From Gammaproteobacteria bacterium (GTDB taxonomy: Bacteria; Pseudomonadota; Gammaproteobacteria; Steroidobacterales; Steroidobacteraceae), in NCBI GenBank assembly GCA_009692285.1, contig SHZO01000006.1, positions 1-35,386 of the forward strand: DNA of 35,386 nt. Direction: 5' to 3'. Positions 12,053 to 19,978 of the stretch are shown here, in pieces. Within the stretch, counting starts at the first letter, position 1; the number at the start of each line of letters is the position of its first letter. Below the pieces are notes generated by a model. It had not been told where the DNA came from and made no database searches. It was given only the letters and a program-made list of their open reading frames with translations. A program made the position numbers and the translations under genes.

Positions 12053-12910
12053 ATGGGTAACCTTGAAAGCACAATGAAGGGTGATCAAGCAGCGGATCAG
12101 TTTGAGTCCCTCGGCCTTGCGCCGGGGGCTCGTCCGCCCCACAAGATGCCTCCAGGGCATCCCACCCCTGTTAGGGTGTTGTTGCGTGGTCTTGAGCTGA
12201 TTCGAGTTTTGAGTAGCCAAGGGCCTTTGACTACAGCAGCGCTGAGCCAAAAGTTACGGTTGGCGCGCACGACTGTAAATCGTTGTTTAGCTACCTTGGA
12301 AGCTACTGGTTTTGTCTCGCGTGAAGAGGATTCCCGTCGCTTCTCTCTGACACTTAAATCACGAACACTGAGTCATGGCTTTGACCCAACAGTTGAAAGA
12401 TTAGAAGTAGTCCGCCATATGATGCGGGTAGTGGCCCCTCGCGTGCGGTGGCCGATGAGCTTGATGTCCATGCGATACCCGGAAATGTTCATCGAAGATT
12501 CTACCGATCGCGACAGCGGCTTTGCAGTCGAATACTTTGAGCGTGGCATGACGGTACCCGTGCTTATGACTGCCTCGGGTCGAGCTTTTTTAGCTTTTTC
12601 TAGTGCTAAGGTTAGGGAATCAGTTCTGGAGTCTTTATGGGCAGCACGCACAGATGACACGCAATCTATCTGGACTAATCGTGCTGATTTAGATCGCGAG
12701 CTGACTGCCATTCGTGAACGTGGCTACGCGAAAGCGATCCGGCCTTTGCGTATAACAGAGCAAGGCAGCATTGCAGTACCCGTGATGTTTGAGAGCAAAC
12801 CCGTGGGTATTATTGCGGTACGTTTTGCGTTATCGGCAGTAACTTTTGATGAAGCCCGCAAGTATCTATTACCAGCTTTGCTAGAAGTAGCGCAGGCTAC
12901 GACTGTCTAA
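12053..12910 (+). CDS. IclR-family transcriptional regulator (MhpR-like domain layout)
   Basis: N-terminal winged HTH VRVLLRGLELIRVLSSQGPLTTAALSQKLRLARTTVNRCLATLEATGFVSREED; C-terminal effector-domain features PVLMTASGRAFLAF and GSIAVPVMFESKPVGIIAVRF. The true start may be the internal ATG at 12146. Confidence 0.85.
   Translation: MGNLESTMKGDQAADQFESLGLAPGARPPHKMPPGHPTPVRVLLRGLELIRVLSSQGPLTTAALSQKLRLARTTVNRCLATLEATGFVSREEDSRRFSLTLKSRTLSHGFDPTVERLEVVRHMMRVVAPRVRWPMSLMSMRYPEMFIEDSTDRDSGFAVEYFERGMTVPVLMTASGRAFLAFSSAKVRESVLESLWAARTDDTQSIWTNRADLDRELTAIRERGYAKAIRPLRITEQGSIAVPVMFESKPVGIIAVRFALSAVTFDEARKYLLPALLEVAQATTV
12104..12131 (+). other. GC-rich hairpin 64 nt downstream of the rpoC stop
   Basis: GAG-t-CCCTCGGC-cttgc-GCCGGGGG-CTC: 8-bp stem (one T-G wobble) extended by 3 bp across a 1-nt bulge; no U-tract follows. 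Confidence 0.5.
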
Positions 12911-13034
12911 ATCAAAGGGCTTTTATGCGTGGCCGGCTTCTCGCCGAGCCTTTTGGCAGATTCACTTTTGTGTTTTTTTATGGGGGTTTACTGCCATTTT
13001 AGGTAAGTTAATAACCCTACCGGCGCATGCTCTG

Positions 13035-13820
13035 GTGATATGGCGCATGGGGTTAGTCAGTATATTTTTAGCGATGCTCCCTCGTGTGTGGCATTCAATA
13101 CGAGCTTTATCACTAAAATTACTGATGATCTATGCTGGAATCGGTGTGATCATAGCCTTGCATTGGCTGTGTTTCTACGGGGCTATTAAACTATCTAACG
13201 TATCGGTAGCAGTGAGCTGCCTATCTTTAGGGTCATTTTTCGCTGCAGTGATTGAACCTGCGTTAACTGGTCGCAAGCATGTCCGTCGCGAGTTTTTTTT
13301 AGGGATTTTGGCGATCCCTGGAGTACTACTTTTAGTTGATGGGGTACCACTTAATATGCGTGTCGGTATTTTAGTAGGGGTAGCATCAGCATTTTTATCT
13401 GCTCTCTTCTCTGCACTTAATAAACGATATATTCACTCTGCGGATGCTGAGGCTGTGACCTTAATTGAGATGTGCATCGGTACAGTATCACTTAGCCTCA
13501 TCGCTACTATTTTTTTTGGAATTCAAGAAACCTTCAAAATTCCAAGCTTGATAGATTTATTGTGGCTATTAAGCTTAGCTATTGTATTCACTTTATTGCC
13601 ATTTATTATTTCACTACGCGCACTGCGGCACACCAGCGCCTTTTCAACCCAGATGGCTCTAAATCTGGAGCCGGTGTACGCTATATGTATTGCGGCGCTA
13701 TGGTTTAAGGAATATCGCGAGTTAGATTTGCGCTTTTACCTTGGGGCAAGTATTATTTTTTTTGTGGTCGCGCTGCAGCCTATATTGCAGGCTTGGGATC
13801 GCAAAGCCGAGTTTTTATGA
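13035..13820 (+). CDS. EamA/DMT-family permease (5' end under-called; see findings)
   Basis: Multiple hydrophobic helices; WLCFYGAIKLSNVSVAVSCLSLGSFFAAVIEPAL and ALRHTSAFSTQMALNLEPVYAICIAALWFKE are typical EamA signatures. Confidence 0.82.
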   Translation: MIWRMGLVSIFLAMLPRVWHSIRALSLKLLMIYAGIGVIIALHWLCFYGAIKLSNVSVAVSCLSLGSFFAAVIEPALTGRKHVRREFFLGILAIPGVLLLVDGVPLNMRVGILVGVASAFLSALFSALNKRYIHSADAEAVTLIEMCIGTVSLSLIATIFFGIQETFKIPSLIDLLWLLSLAIVFTLLPFIISLRALRHTSAFSTQMALNLEPVYAICIAALWFKEYRELDLRFYLGASIIFFVVALQPILQAWDRKAEFL

Positions 13821-13864
13821 AGTATGCTTATTTAAATTAGGCTGTAATTTACCTGAGGTACAAT

Positions 13865-14272
13865 GTGGATCCCAAATTACTTCAAGCTATTAAGTCCTTA
13901 CATGCACCCTCTGAATGGGTGCATCTATCTACAATAGGACAAGATGGTTCGCCACACGTCACTCCAATGATGATGGGTCTGCAGGACCCGTGGTTACTAT
14001 TTAGTCTCACAGGCAAGCAAAAGGTGCGCAATTTAGAGCGTGATCCACGTGCCTGTGTCGCAATCTCTAAGCCGACAACTATGGCCCATGTCATTGTATG
14101 GGGTCGTATTGAAATTAGAGTGGATACAGAGGCACAGCCTATTTGGGAAGCTATGATTACACGTGCCTTTGGTGCGGAAGGACTGGGTAATCGCGCGCGG
14201 ACGCTTGCTATGGATGGGACGATGCTTGGCGTAATGGTTCCCGAGCGGCATCGTATTTATGGCCTTGATTAG
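13865..14272 (+). CDS. Pyridoxamine 5'-phosphate oxidase (PPOX)-class flavoprotein (GTG start)
   Basis: WVHLSTIGQDGSPHVTPMMMGLQDPWLLFSLTGKQKVRNLERDPRACVAI is the PPOX split-barrel pattern. Confidence 0.75.
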   Translation: MDPKLLQAIKSLHAPSEWVHLSTIGQDGSPHVTPMMMGLQDPWLLFSLTGKQKVRNLERDPRACVAISKPTTMAHVIVWGRIEIRVDTEAQPIWEAMITRAFGAEGLGNRARTLAMDGTMLGVMVPERHRIYGLD

Positions 14273-14309
14273 TCTTTAATTTAGTTGCCAAACATTATGG
14301 AGCTTTGCT

Positions 14310-14831
14310 ATGGATCGACGTAATTTTATTCAATCCTCAGCACCAGCAGTTTTGGCTGCAGGGACAGCCACTTCGCTCTCCGAAGCTAAGTCAGGATCTG
14401 ATCCAAAATACTTTGATATTGTTCTTGCAGTTGTTGATGCTTGGCGTCGTTTGGATATTGATGGCGTGCTCGTACATATTTCTGAAGATATTCTTTGGTA
14501 CTCGCATGTAGGTTCACCACCGATGCAAAACAAGCGACAAATGCGTGCTTTTCTAGAAACTTTTGCTAGTGGAATTACTGATGTTAAATGGGTGATCTAT
14601 AACCATGCAATTTCTGGCAATCAAATATTTTTAGATGGCGCTGATGATTTCGTAATGATCCCTGAAAAACGCCGTGTTGCGATCCCTTACTTAGGTGTGA
14701 TGACATTTCGGGGCGCTTTAATTTACGAATGGCGAGATTACTTTGACCGAGCAGTATTCTTGCGCTATAAAGCAGGGGAAGTGCCAACTATGGATATGCA
14801 GCGTTTATTAGATCGTCCGGGTAGACCCTGA
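14310..14831 (+). CDS. SnoaL/NTF2-like protein resembling limonene-1,2-epoxide hydrolase, with Tat-like leader
   Basis: N-terminal MDRRNFIQSSAPAVLAAGTA; DAWRRLDIDGVLVHISEDILWYSHVGSPPMQNKRQMRAFLETFA; IPYLGVMTFRGALIYEWRDYFD. Confidence 0.7.
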   Translation: MDRRNFIQSSAPAVLAAGTATSLSEAKSGSDPKYFDIVLAVVDAWRRLDIDGVLVHISEDILWYSHVGSPPMQNKRQMRAFLETFASGITDVKWVIYNHAISGNQIFLDGADDFVMIPEKRRVAIPYLGVMTFRGALIYEWRDYFDRAVFLRYKAGEVPTMDMQRLLDRPGRP

Positions 14832-14842
14832 TATTTATTCAT

Positions 14843-16273
14843 TCACCATTTCAGTAGTCGCTCACCGAGAATCTTCCCAAATGTGAGTGCTGGTGTGAGG
14901 GAAAGCCCGCCTACAAACGCATTGCCTGATGTGCGTCCGAATCCCAGAATTTCTCCTGCGGCATACAAATTAATAATTGGCTTGCCGTTTTTTCCGATTA
15001 CCCGTAATTTCTTGTCAACCTTCAGTCCTGCTGGGCTTAAAACGGTAATCCCTTGTGCTTTTATTGCATAGAAGGGTGGTTTTTCAATACGACGAATTAA
15101 AAAATCTTTGTTGTATTTTCTATCAATTCCAGAATCTACTGCTGAGTTGTACTGTTTTATGCTATTACACAAGGTGGCGATTGGCACGCTGAGTTTGCGA
15201 GCAAGCTCAGAAATTGTCTTAGCTTTGATAAATGCAGGGTGGCGTCCAAATTCTGCACGGTACACTGATCTAGAATCGAGTGTCATAGTCCCAGAATTTT
15301 GTAAAATACCTTCGTCAAAGATAATATTCATGGCCGTACCTGGTTGGCGCAGCAATGATCGTTCACGATAATCAATGCTTGGGTGATCTTCTTGCATAAA
15401 ACGCCGACCTTTAGTATCGACAAAGATCTCCCAAATTTTTCGTGTACCTGGTGAGAGAGTTAAAAATATACCACTGCATGGATCTTTTGGATTATCCAAG
15501 ACGCCTGCGAAAGTACACAAAAATTTATCACTACCGTCCAAGGGTGCACCAATTGCTCGGGCAGCAATGAGACCATCACCCTGTGAATAGGGATTCACGT
15601 AAGAGCACAGTGGCACCTTTGGAGTCAGTTGAGTCCACAGCGAAGGGTTGGCTGCATAGCCGCCGGAGGCCAAGACTACGTTTTTACCTAAGAATTCTTG
15701 GCTACCGCTGGGAGTATTTGCTCGAACTCCCGTTACTACACCACGTTCATCTGTGATGATTTTTTGCATACGATGCTGCAGAAGCAGATGAATTTTCCCC
15801 TGAGCAATTAGACGGTCATGGATGGGTTTAAGAGTTTCAAGAATTGATATTGCTTTATTATTTCCCCATAAGTAACGGCGAGTCGAATAGGCTTCGTGGG
15901 CCTCGCCAGCCACAGGTGTACCTACGGCTGGTTGGAATCCAAGATCCATTAGCCAATCTATGGTATTTGCTGCGTTATCAACCATCAGCCGAAGTACGAT
16001 AGGATCAATCTGCCCATGCGCAATTCTTTGTGCATCACGGTAGTGATCGTTGGGACTGTCTTGAATACCCTGTGATTTCTGCAAACGCGTACCCGCAGCG
16101 CTGATTTGGCCTGAGGACCAATAGAGGGTGCCTCCAACGCGATAATCGGCCTCGAGTTGCAGAACTTTAGCGCCGCGTTCGGCCGCTCGTATTGCCAAGG
16201 GGAGTCCTGCGCTACCGGCGCCAATGACAATTATATCCCAAAGTGGCGGGGGATTAACTTTAGCGCGAGCCAT
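14843..16273 (-). CDS. FAD-dependent oxidoreductase, fumarate reductase/3-ketosteroid dehydrogenase-like
   Basis: DIIVIGAGSAGLPLAIRAAERGAKVLQLEADYRVGGTLYWSSGQ (FAD site) and GKPIINLYAAGEILGFGRTSGNAFVGGLSLTPALTFGKILGE (C-terminal FAD-domain signature). Confidence 0.88.
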   Translation of the reverse strand: MARAKVNPPPLWDIIVIGAGSAGLPLAIRAAERGAKVLQLEADYRVGGTLYWSSGQISAAGTRLQKSQGIQDSPNDHYRDAQRIAHGQIDPIVLRLMVDNAANTIDWLMDLGFQPAVGTPVAGEAHEAYSTRRYLWGNNKAISILETLKPIHDRLIAQGKIHLLLQHRMQKIITDERGVVTGVRANTPSGSQEFLGKNVVLASGGYAANPSLWTQLTPKVPLCSYVNPYSQGDGLIAARAIGAPLDGSDKFLCTFAGVLDNPKDPCSGIFLTLSPGTRKIWEIFVDTKGRRFMQEDHPSIDYRERSLLRQPGTAMNIIFDEGILQNSGTMTLDSRSVYRAEFGRHPAFIKAKTISELARKLSVPIATLCNSIKQYNSAVDSGIDRKYNKDFLIRRIEKPPFYAIKAQGITVLSPAGLKVDKKLRVIGKNGKPIINLYAAGEILGFGRTSGNAFVGGLSLTPALTFGKILGERLLKW

Positions 16274-16344
16274 GTGTATCCTCTTAAAAATGTACGTATA
16301 GTTTAGTAAGTTGTGGGAGCTAATGGTAACGCTATACTCAAGAA

Positions 16345-17082
16345 ATGAATATTTCCCCTGAAGAATGGCAGTTACGTTTTGATCTGGCCGCAGCCTATCG
16401 TTTAGTCGCTTTGCACGGTTGGAGTGATCTAGTATTTACGCATATCACGGCGCGTATTCCAGGGCGTGAACATCATTTTCTAATAAATCCGTATGGTTTA
16501 TTGTTTGAGGAAGTTACAGCTTCTTCACTCATAAAAGTTGATGAGCACTGCAATAAATTACAAGATTCGCCTTATCCTGTAAATCCTGCTGGATTTGTTA
16601 TTCATAGCGCAATACATGAGGTCCGCGAGGATGCTAACTGCGTGCTGCATACTCATACTCGCGCAGGTGTTGCAGTCTCAGCTCAGGCGCAAGGACTGCT
16701 CCCTATTTCCCAGCAGAGTACTTTTGTACTGGCTTCATTGGGTTACCACAACTACGAAGGTGTTGCATTTCGATCAGAAGAAAAACCGCGTCTACAAGCC
16801 GATTTAGGAAATTACTCTTTTCTGTGTCTACGTAATCATGGTTTGCTTACTGTAGGCGCAACTATTGCTGATGCTTTTTTAGCAATGTATATCTTTGAGA
16901 GCGCTTGCCAAATCCAAATAGCAGCCCAAGCGGGTGGTAGTGCATTGCTATCAGTAGATCCAGCTATTATCGCGGGCACCGCTGAGGCAATGCGCGTTCA
17001 AACTGGCGGCTTAGGAGGAGGGTTTGTGTGGCCGAGCTTGTTGCGTAAACTTCAACGTACTGATTCAAACTATCGCAGTTAG
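16345..17082 (+). CDS. Class II aldolase/adducin-domain protein
   Basis: GWSDLVFTHITARIPGREHHFLINPYGLLFEEVTASSLIKVD; metal-binding HTHTRAG; LRNHGLLTVG. Confidence 0.88.
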   Translation: MNISPEEWQLRFDLAAAYRLVALHGWSDLVFTHITARIPGREHHFLINPYGLLFEEVTASSLIKVDEHCNKLQDSPYPVNPAGFVIHSAIHEVREDANCVLHTHTRAGVAVSAQAQGLLPISQQSTFVLASLGYHNYEGVAFRSEEKPRLQADLGNYSFLCLRNHGLLTVGATIADAFLAMYIFESACQIQIAAQAGGSALLSVDPAIIAGTAEAMRVQTGGLGGGFVWPSLLRKLQRTDSNYRS

Positions 17083-17129
17083 GGTTGTCCGACGCACTGA
17101 AATTTAATACTACTTAGGATCCTTTAGTG

Positions 17130-18302
17130 ATGAAACGACGTTCAGTTTTATGTTCAGGGGCCTCTTTAATCGCTGCTGGCGCAACTATTTTAAATAGCCT
17201 GCCCAGCATTGCTGCGACGCTGTCTGATAAATCGGTACGCTTCATGCGAGCTTATGAAGTGGGTGAGCTCGGCAGGAAAAATTATGGGCTACGGATTGTG
17301 AGGCGGCCTGTTCCGGATGTTGCTGCGGGTCAAGTATTGCTGCGTGTGCATGCCACCGGGTTAAACGCGCGTGATCTAGCTTTACTACGAGGCCTTCGTA
17401 TTTACGGCGGTGTACACGACCCGACCCGTATACCTTTAGACGATAATGCCTGTGAGGTGTTGGCACTTGGAGCGGGCGTCACAGATTTCAAAATTGGAGA
17501 CCGGGTGCTGTGTACGCATTTTCCACTGTGGCTAGACGGTCCTTGGGATGATGTGACTATGTCAGGCGTAGACTTTGGTGTAAATACCAATGGATTTCTT
17601 GCTGAACAAGTGGCAGTTCCTGCGCAAGGTTTAGTGCGAATTCCTAGAGAAATATCCTACCAAGCCGCTGCTACATTTCCAAATGCAGGATTAACTGCTT
17701 GGCATGCTGTAATGGTGGCAGCAAATCTTCAAGCTGGTGAAACCATGGTTACTTTAGGTACCGGAGGCGTGTCGGTATTTGGGATGCAGTGGGCTAAGTT
17801 ACGTGGTGCCAAAGTTGCAATCACATCTTCACAGGATACAAAGCTCGTGCGAATGCGTGAGCTCGGTGCCGAAATTACTATTAACTATCGCAATAATCCG
17901 GACTGGCACCATGAGTTACTCGAGTTAACACAAGGGCGTGGCGCTGATGTCGTTCTGAATACCGTAGGCATTGCTGAGCTAGAGCGTTGCTTGCTTGCTT
18001 GCAATTCTAATGGAAGAGTCATGGTGATAGGTGCTAACTCAGTTACTCGCGGTAAGGGTACTGCTACAACGGCAGAGTTCACGGGGTTGAAAGTTTTTCC
18101 GCGAGCAATGATCATGCGCGGATTAACTATTCGCGGCATTATTGTTGGGAGTCGCCAAATGTTAGCCGATGCTTTACAAGCTGCAGCATCTGCAGGACTA
18201 CTTCCTGTAATTGACCGCGTTTTTTCTTTTGAGAATGCGCGAGAAGCCATTACGTACATGGAAAGTGGAGAGAAAATTGGTAAGATTGTTATTAGTATCT
18301 AG
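17130..18302 (+). CDS. Zinc-independent MDR/quinone oxidoreductase-like dehydrogenase with Tat-like leader
   Basis: Leader MKRRSVLCSGASLIAAGATILNSLPSIAA; MDR fold VLLRVHATGLNARDLALLRG, GAGVTDFKIGDRVLCT, FPNAGLTAWHAVMVAANLQAGETMVTLGTGGVSVFGMQWAKLRGAKVAITSS. Confidence 0.85.
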   Translation: MKRRSVLCSGASLIAAGATILNSLPSIAATLSDKSVRFMRAYEVGELGRKNYGLRIVRRPVPDVAAGQVLLRVHATGLNARDLALLRGLRIYGGVHDPTRIPLDDNACEVLALGAGVTDFKIGDRVLCTHFPLWLDGPWDDVTMSGVDFGVNTNGFLAEQVAVPAQGLVRIPREISYQAAATFPNAGLTAWHAVMVAANLQAGETMVTLGTGGVSVFGMQWAKLRGAKVAITSSQDTKLVRMRELGAEITINYRNNPDWHHELLELTQGRGADVVLNTVGIAELERCLLACNSNGRVMVIGANSVTRGKGTATTAEFTGLKVFPRAMIMRGLTIRGIIVGSRQMLADALQAAASAGLLPVIDRVFSFENAREAITYMESGEKIGKIVISI

Positions 18303-18335
18303 TCGTGAAATTTTTCATGATGATACTTTAACGCT

Positions 18336-19172
18336 ATGAAATTCTGGCGTACTCCCTTGGGAGTGCAGCGGCACTATATCAACGGACGCTATGGGCAGAT
18401 ACATTATCGTATTGCAGCCCCCGCACACCCCTCTGCTGTGCCGTTATTATGTTTCCATTTAAGCCCTAATTCAGGCCGCGTGTATGCGCAATTTATCGCG
18501 CAGATAGGCCACGATCGTATCGCAATCGCCCCAGATACACCTGGTTTTGGGCTGTCTGATGCACCAACCACTGCGCCTGAAATCAGTGACTATGCCGCAT
18601 GCATGGGAGAATTTGCGGATGCACATGGGTTTACGACATTTGATGTAATGGGCTACCATACAGGCTCAAAGATTGCATTAGCACTCGCACAACAAAGACC
18701 TGCTCAGTTACGGCGTTTAGTATTGGTGTCTGCGCCAATTTATACTGAGGCAGAATTAGTGCAGCAATACAAAAGTATGGGTACGTCCGAGGTAGAAAAA
18801 TTGAGCGAAGATGGCTCGCATTTGCTCAGGCTTTGGCAAGATCATTGGCGTTGGAAGGACTCTGCAGCCCCAGCTAGTTTTATTCAGCGTGAAGTAGCTG
18901 AGGGTCTCGTGGCAGGTGAGCAAGCTTGGTGGGGGCATCAAGCTGCATTTAAAGTACAGCACGCCCTCGAGTTACCGAAAGTTGAGCAGCCAATTTTATT
19001 ACTTTGCCCTAAGGATGATCTTTGGGAAGCAACTCAACGGGCACGGCCTTTTCTACGCAATGGAAAATTTGTGGAGCTGCCGAATTATGCTCATGGTTTT
19101 TTAGACGTGCATACTACTGAGGTAGTGGACATAGTCCGCCATTTTCTGGATGCATCGGAGCAGACGTTTTGA
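18336..19172 (+). CDS. Alpha/beta-hydrolase-fold protein, atypical GYHTG nucleophile elbow
   Basis: CFHLSPNSG, IAPDTPGFGLSDAP, DVMGYHTGSKIALALAQQRP, EDGSHLLRLW, ILLLCPKDDLW, NYAHGFLD. Confidence 0.85.
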   Translation: MKFWRTPLGVQRHYINGRYGQIHYRIAAPAHPSAVPLLCFHLSPNSGRVYAQFIAQIGHDRIAIAPDTPGFGLSDAPTTAPEISDYAACMGEFADAHGFTTFDVMGYHTGSKIALALAQQRPAQLRRLVLVSAPIYTEAELVQQYKSMGTSEVEKLSEDGSHLLRLWQDHWRWKDSAAPASFIQREVAEGLVAGEQAWWGHQAAFKVQHALELPKVEQPILLLCPKDDLWEATQRARPFLRNGKFVELPNYAHGFLDVHTTEVVDIVRHFLDASEQTF

Positions 19173-19978
19173 TCCGTCGTGCCTTTCATGAAGGTGCTTA
19201 TGGACCATTGCATTACCGTATAGTGGTTCCTACGGCCACTGAATTAAGACCGCCATTATTTATGTTTCATATGAGTCCTAATTCTGGCTGTATTTTTGAA
19301 GCTGCTTTGCGTGAGATGGGTAAAGACAGGATTGTTGTTGCGCCAGATACACCGGGCTTTGGTGAATCTGAGGCGCCTTTATTTCCCATTGAAATCGAAG
19401 ACTTTGCTAATACAATGTCGCATCTGATAGATTTTTTAGCGGAAAAGCTTAATTTTTCACAAGTGGATATTATGGGTTATCACACTGGTGCGATGACGTG
19501 TATCGCACTAGCTTTGCAGCGTCCAATCTTAGTCAGACGTATTGTACAAATTTCGTCACCTGTTTTCACGGATGAAGAATTGGTGAGTTTCCGTTCTGAA
19601 TATCAACCGAAAGAAATCTGTGAAAATGGCGCTCATCTACGCGACGCATGGTTAAATTTGCTTCGTTTTTATAATGACGATGTACCTAGGAGCGTGTTAG
19701 CGCGCAACTTTGCTTCTAGTCTACGCGGTGGACCTATAGCTCATTGGGGACATCGTGCAGCATTTAATTATGATCTAAAAATTTATTTGCCTAAAGTAAC
19801 ACAACCATTATTAATCGTTAACCCTAATGATGATCTGGCGGAGCAATCGCCACGCGCCTTGGCGTTAGTGCGGCACGCCAAGATAGTCAATATCGAAAAT
19901 CATGCACATGGTTTTATTGATGTTATGCCGGTGAAATTTGGAGAGATTCTTCGTAACTTTCTCGATTCTGTACCGTAG
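19169..19978 (+). CDS. Alpha/beta-hydrolase-fold protein, paralogue of the upstream gene, GYHTG elbow (TTG start overlapping upstream stop)
   Basis: MFHMSPNSG, VAPDTPGFGESEAP, DIMGYHTGAMTCIALALQRP, ENGAHLRDAW, LLIVNPNDDLAE, NHAHGFID; starts within the upstream stop region (TTGA). Confidence 0.83.
   Translation: MIRRAFHEGAYGPLHYRIVVPTATELRPPLFMFHMSPNSGCIFEAALREMGKDRIVVAPDTPGFGESEAPLFPIEIEDFANTMSHLIDFLAEKLNFSQVDIMGYHTGAMTCIALALQRPILVRRIVQISSPVFTDEELVSFRSEYQPKEICENGAHLRDAWLNLLRFYNDDVPRSVLARNFASSLRGGPIAHWGHRAAFNYDLKIYLPKVTQPLLIVNPNDDLAEQSPRALALVRHAKIVNIENHAHGFIDVMPVKFGEILRNFLDSVP

Noticed and set aside
12912-12958. Possible terminator after the IclR gene (AAAGGGCT...AGCCTTTT)
   Set aside because: Imperfect pairing with a long loop, and the segment overlaps the likely coding extension of the EamA gene.
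18303-18320. Short inverted repeat TCGTGAAA-tt-TTTCATGA before the first hydrolase
   Set aside because: One mismatch and only a 2-nt spacer, AT-rich; could occur by chance and has no partner motif.
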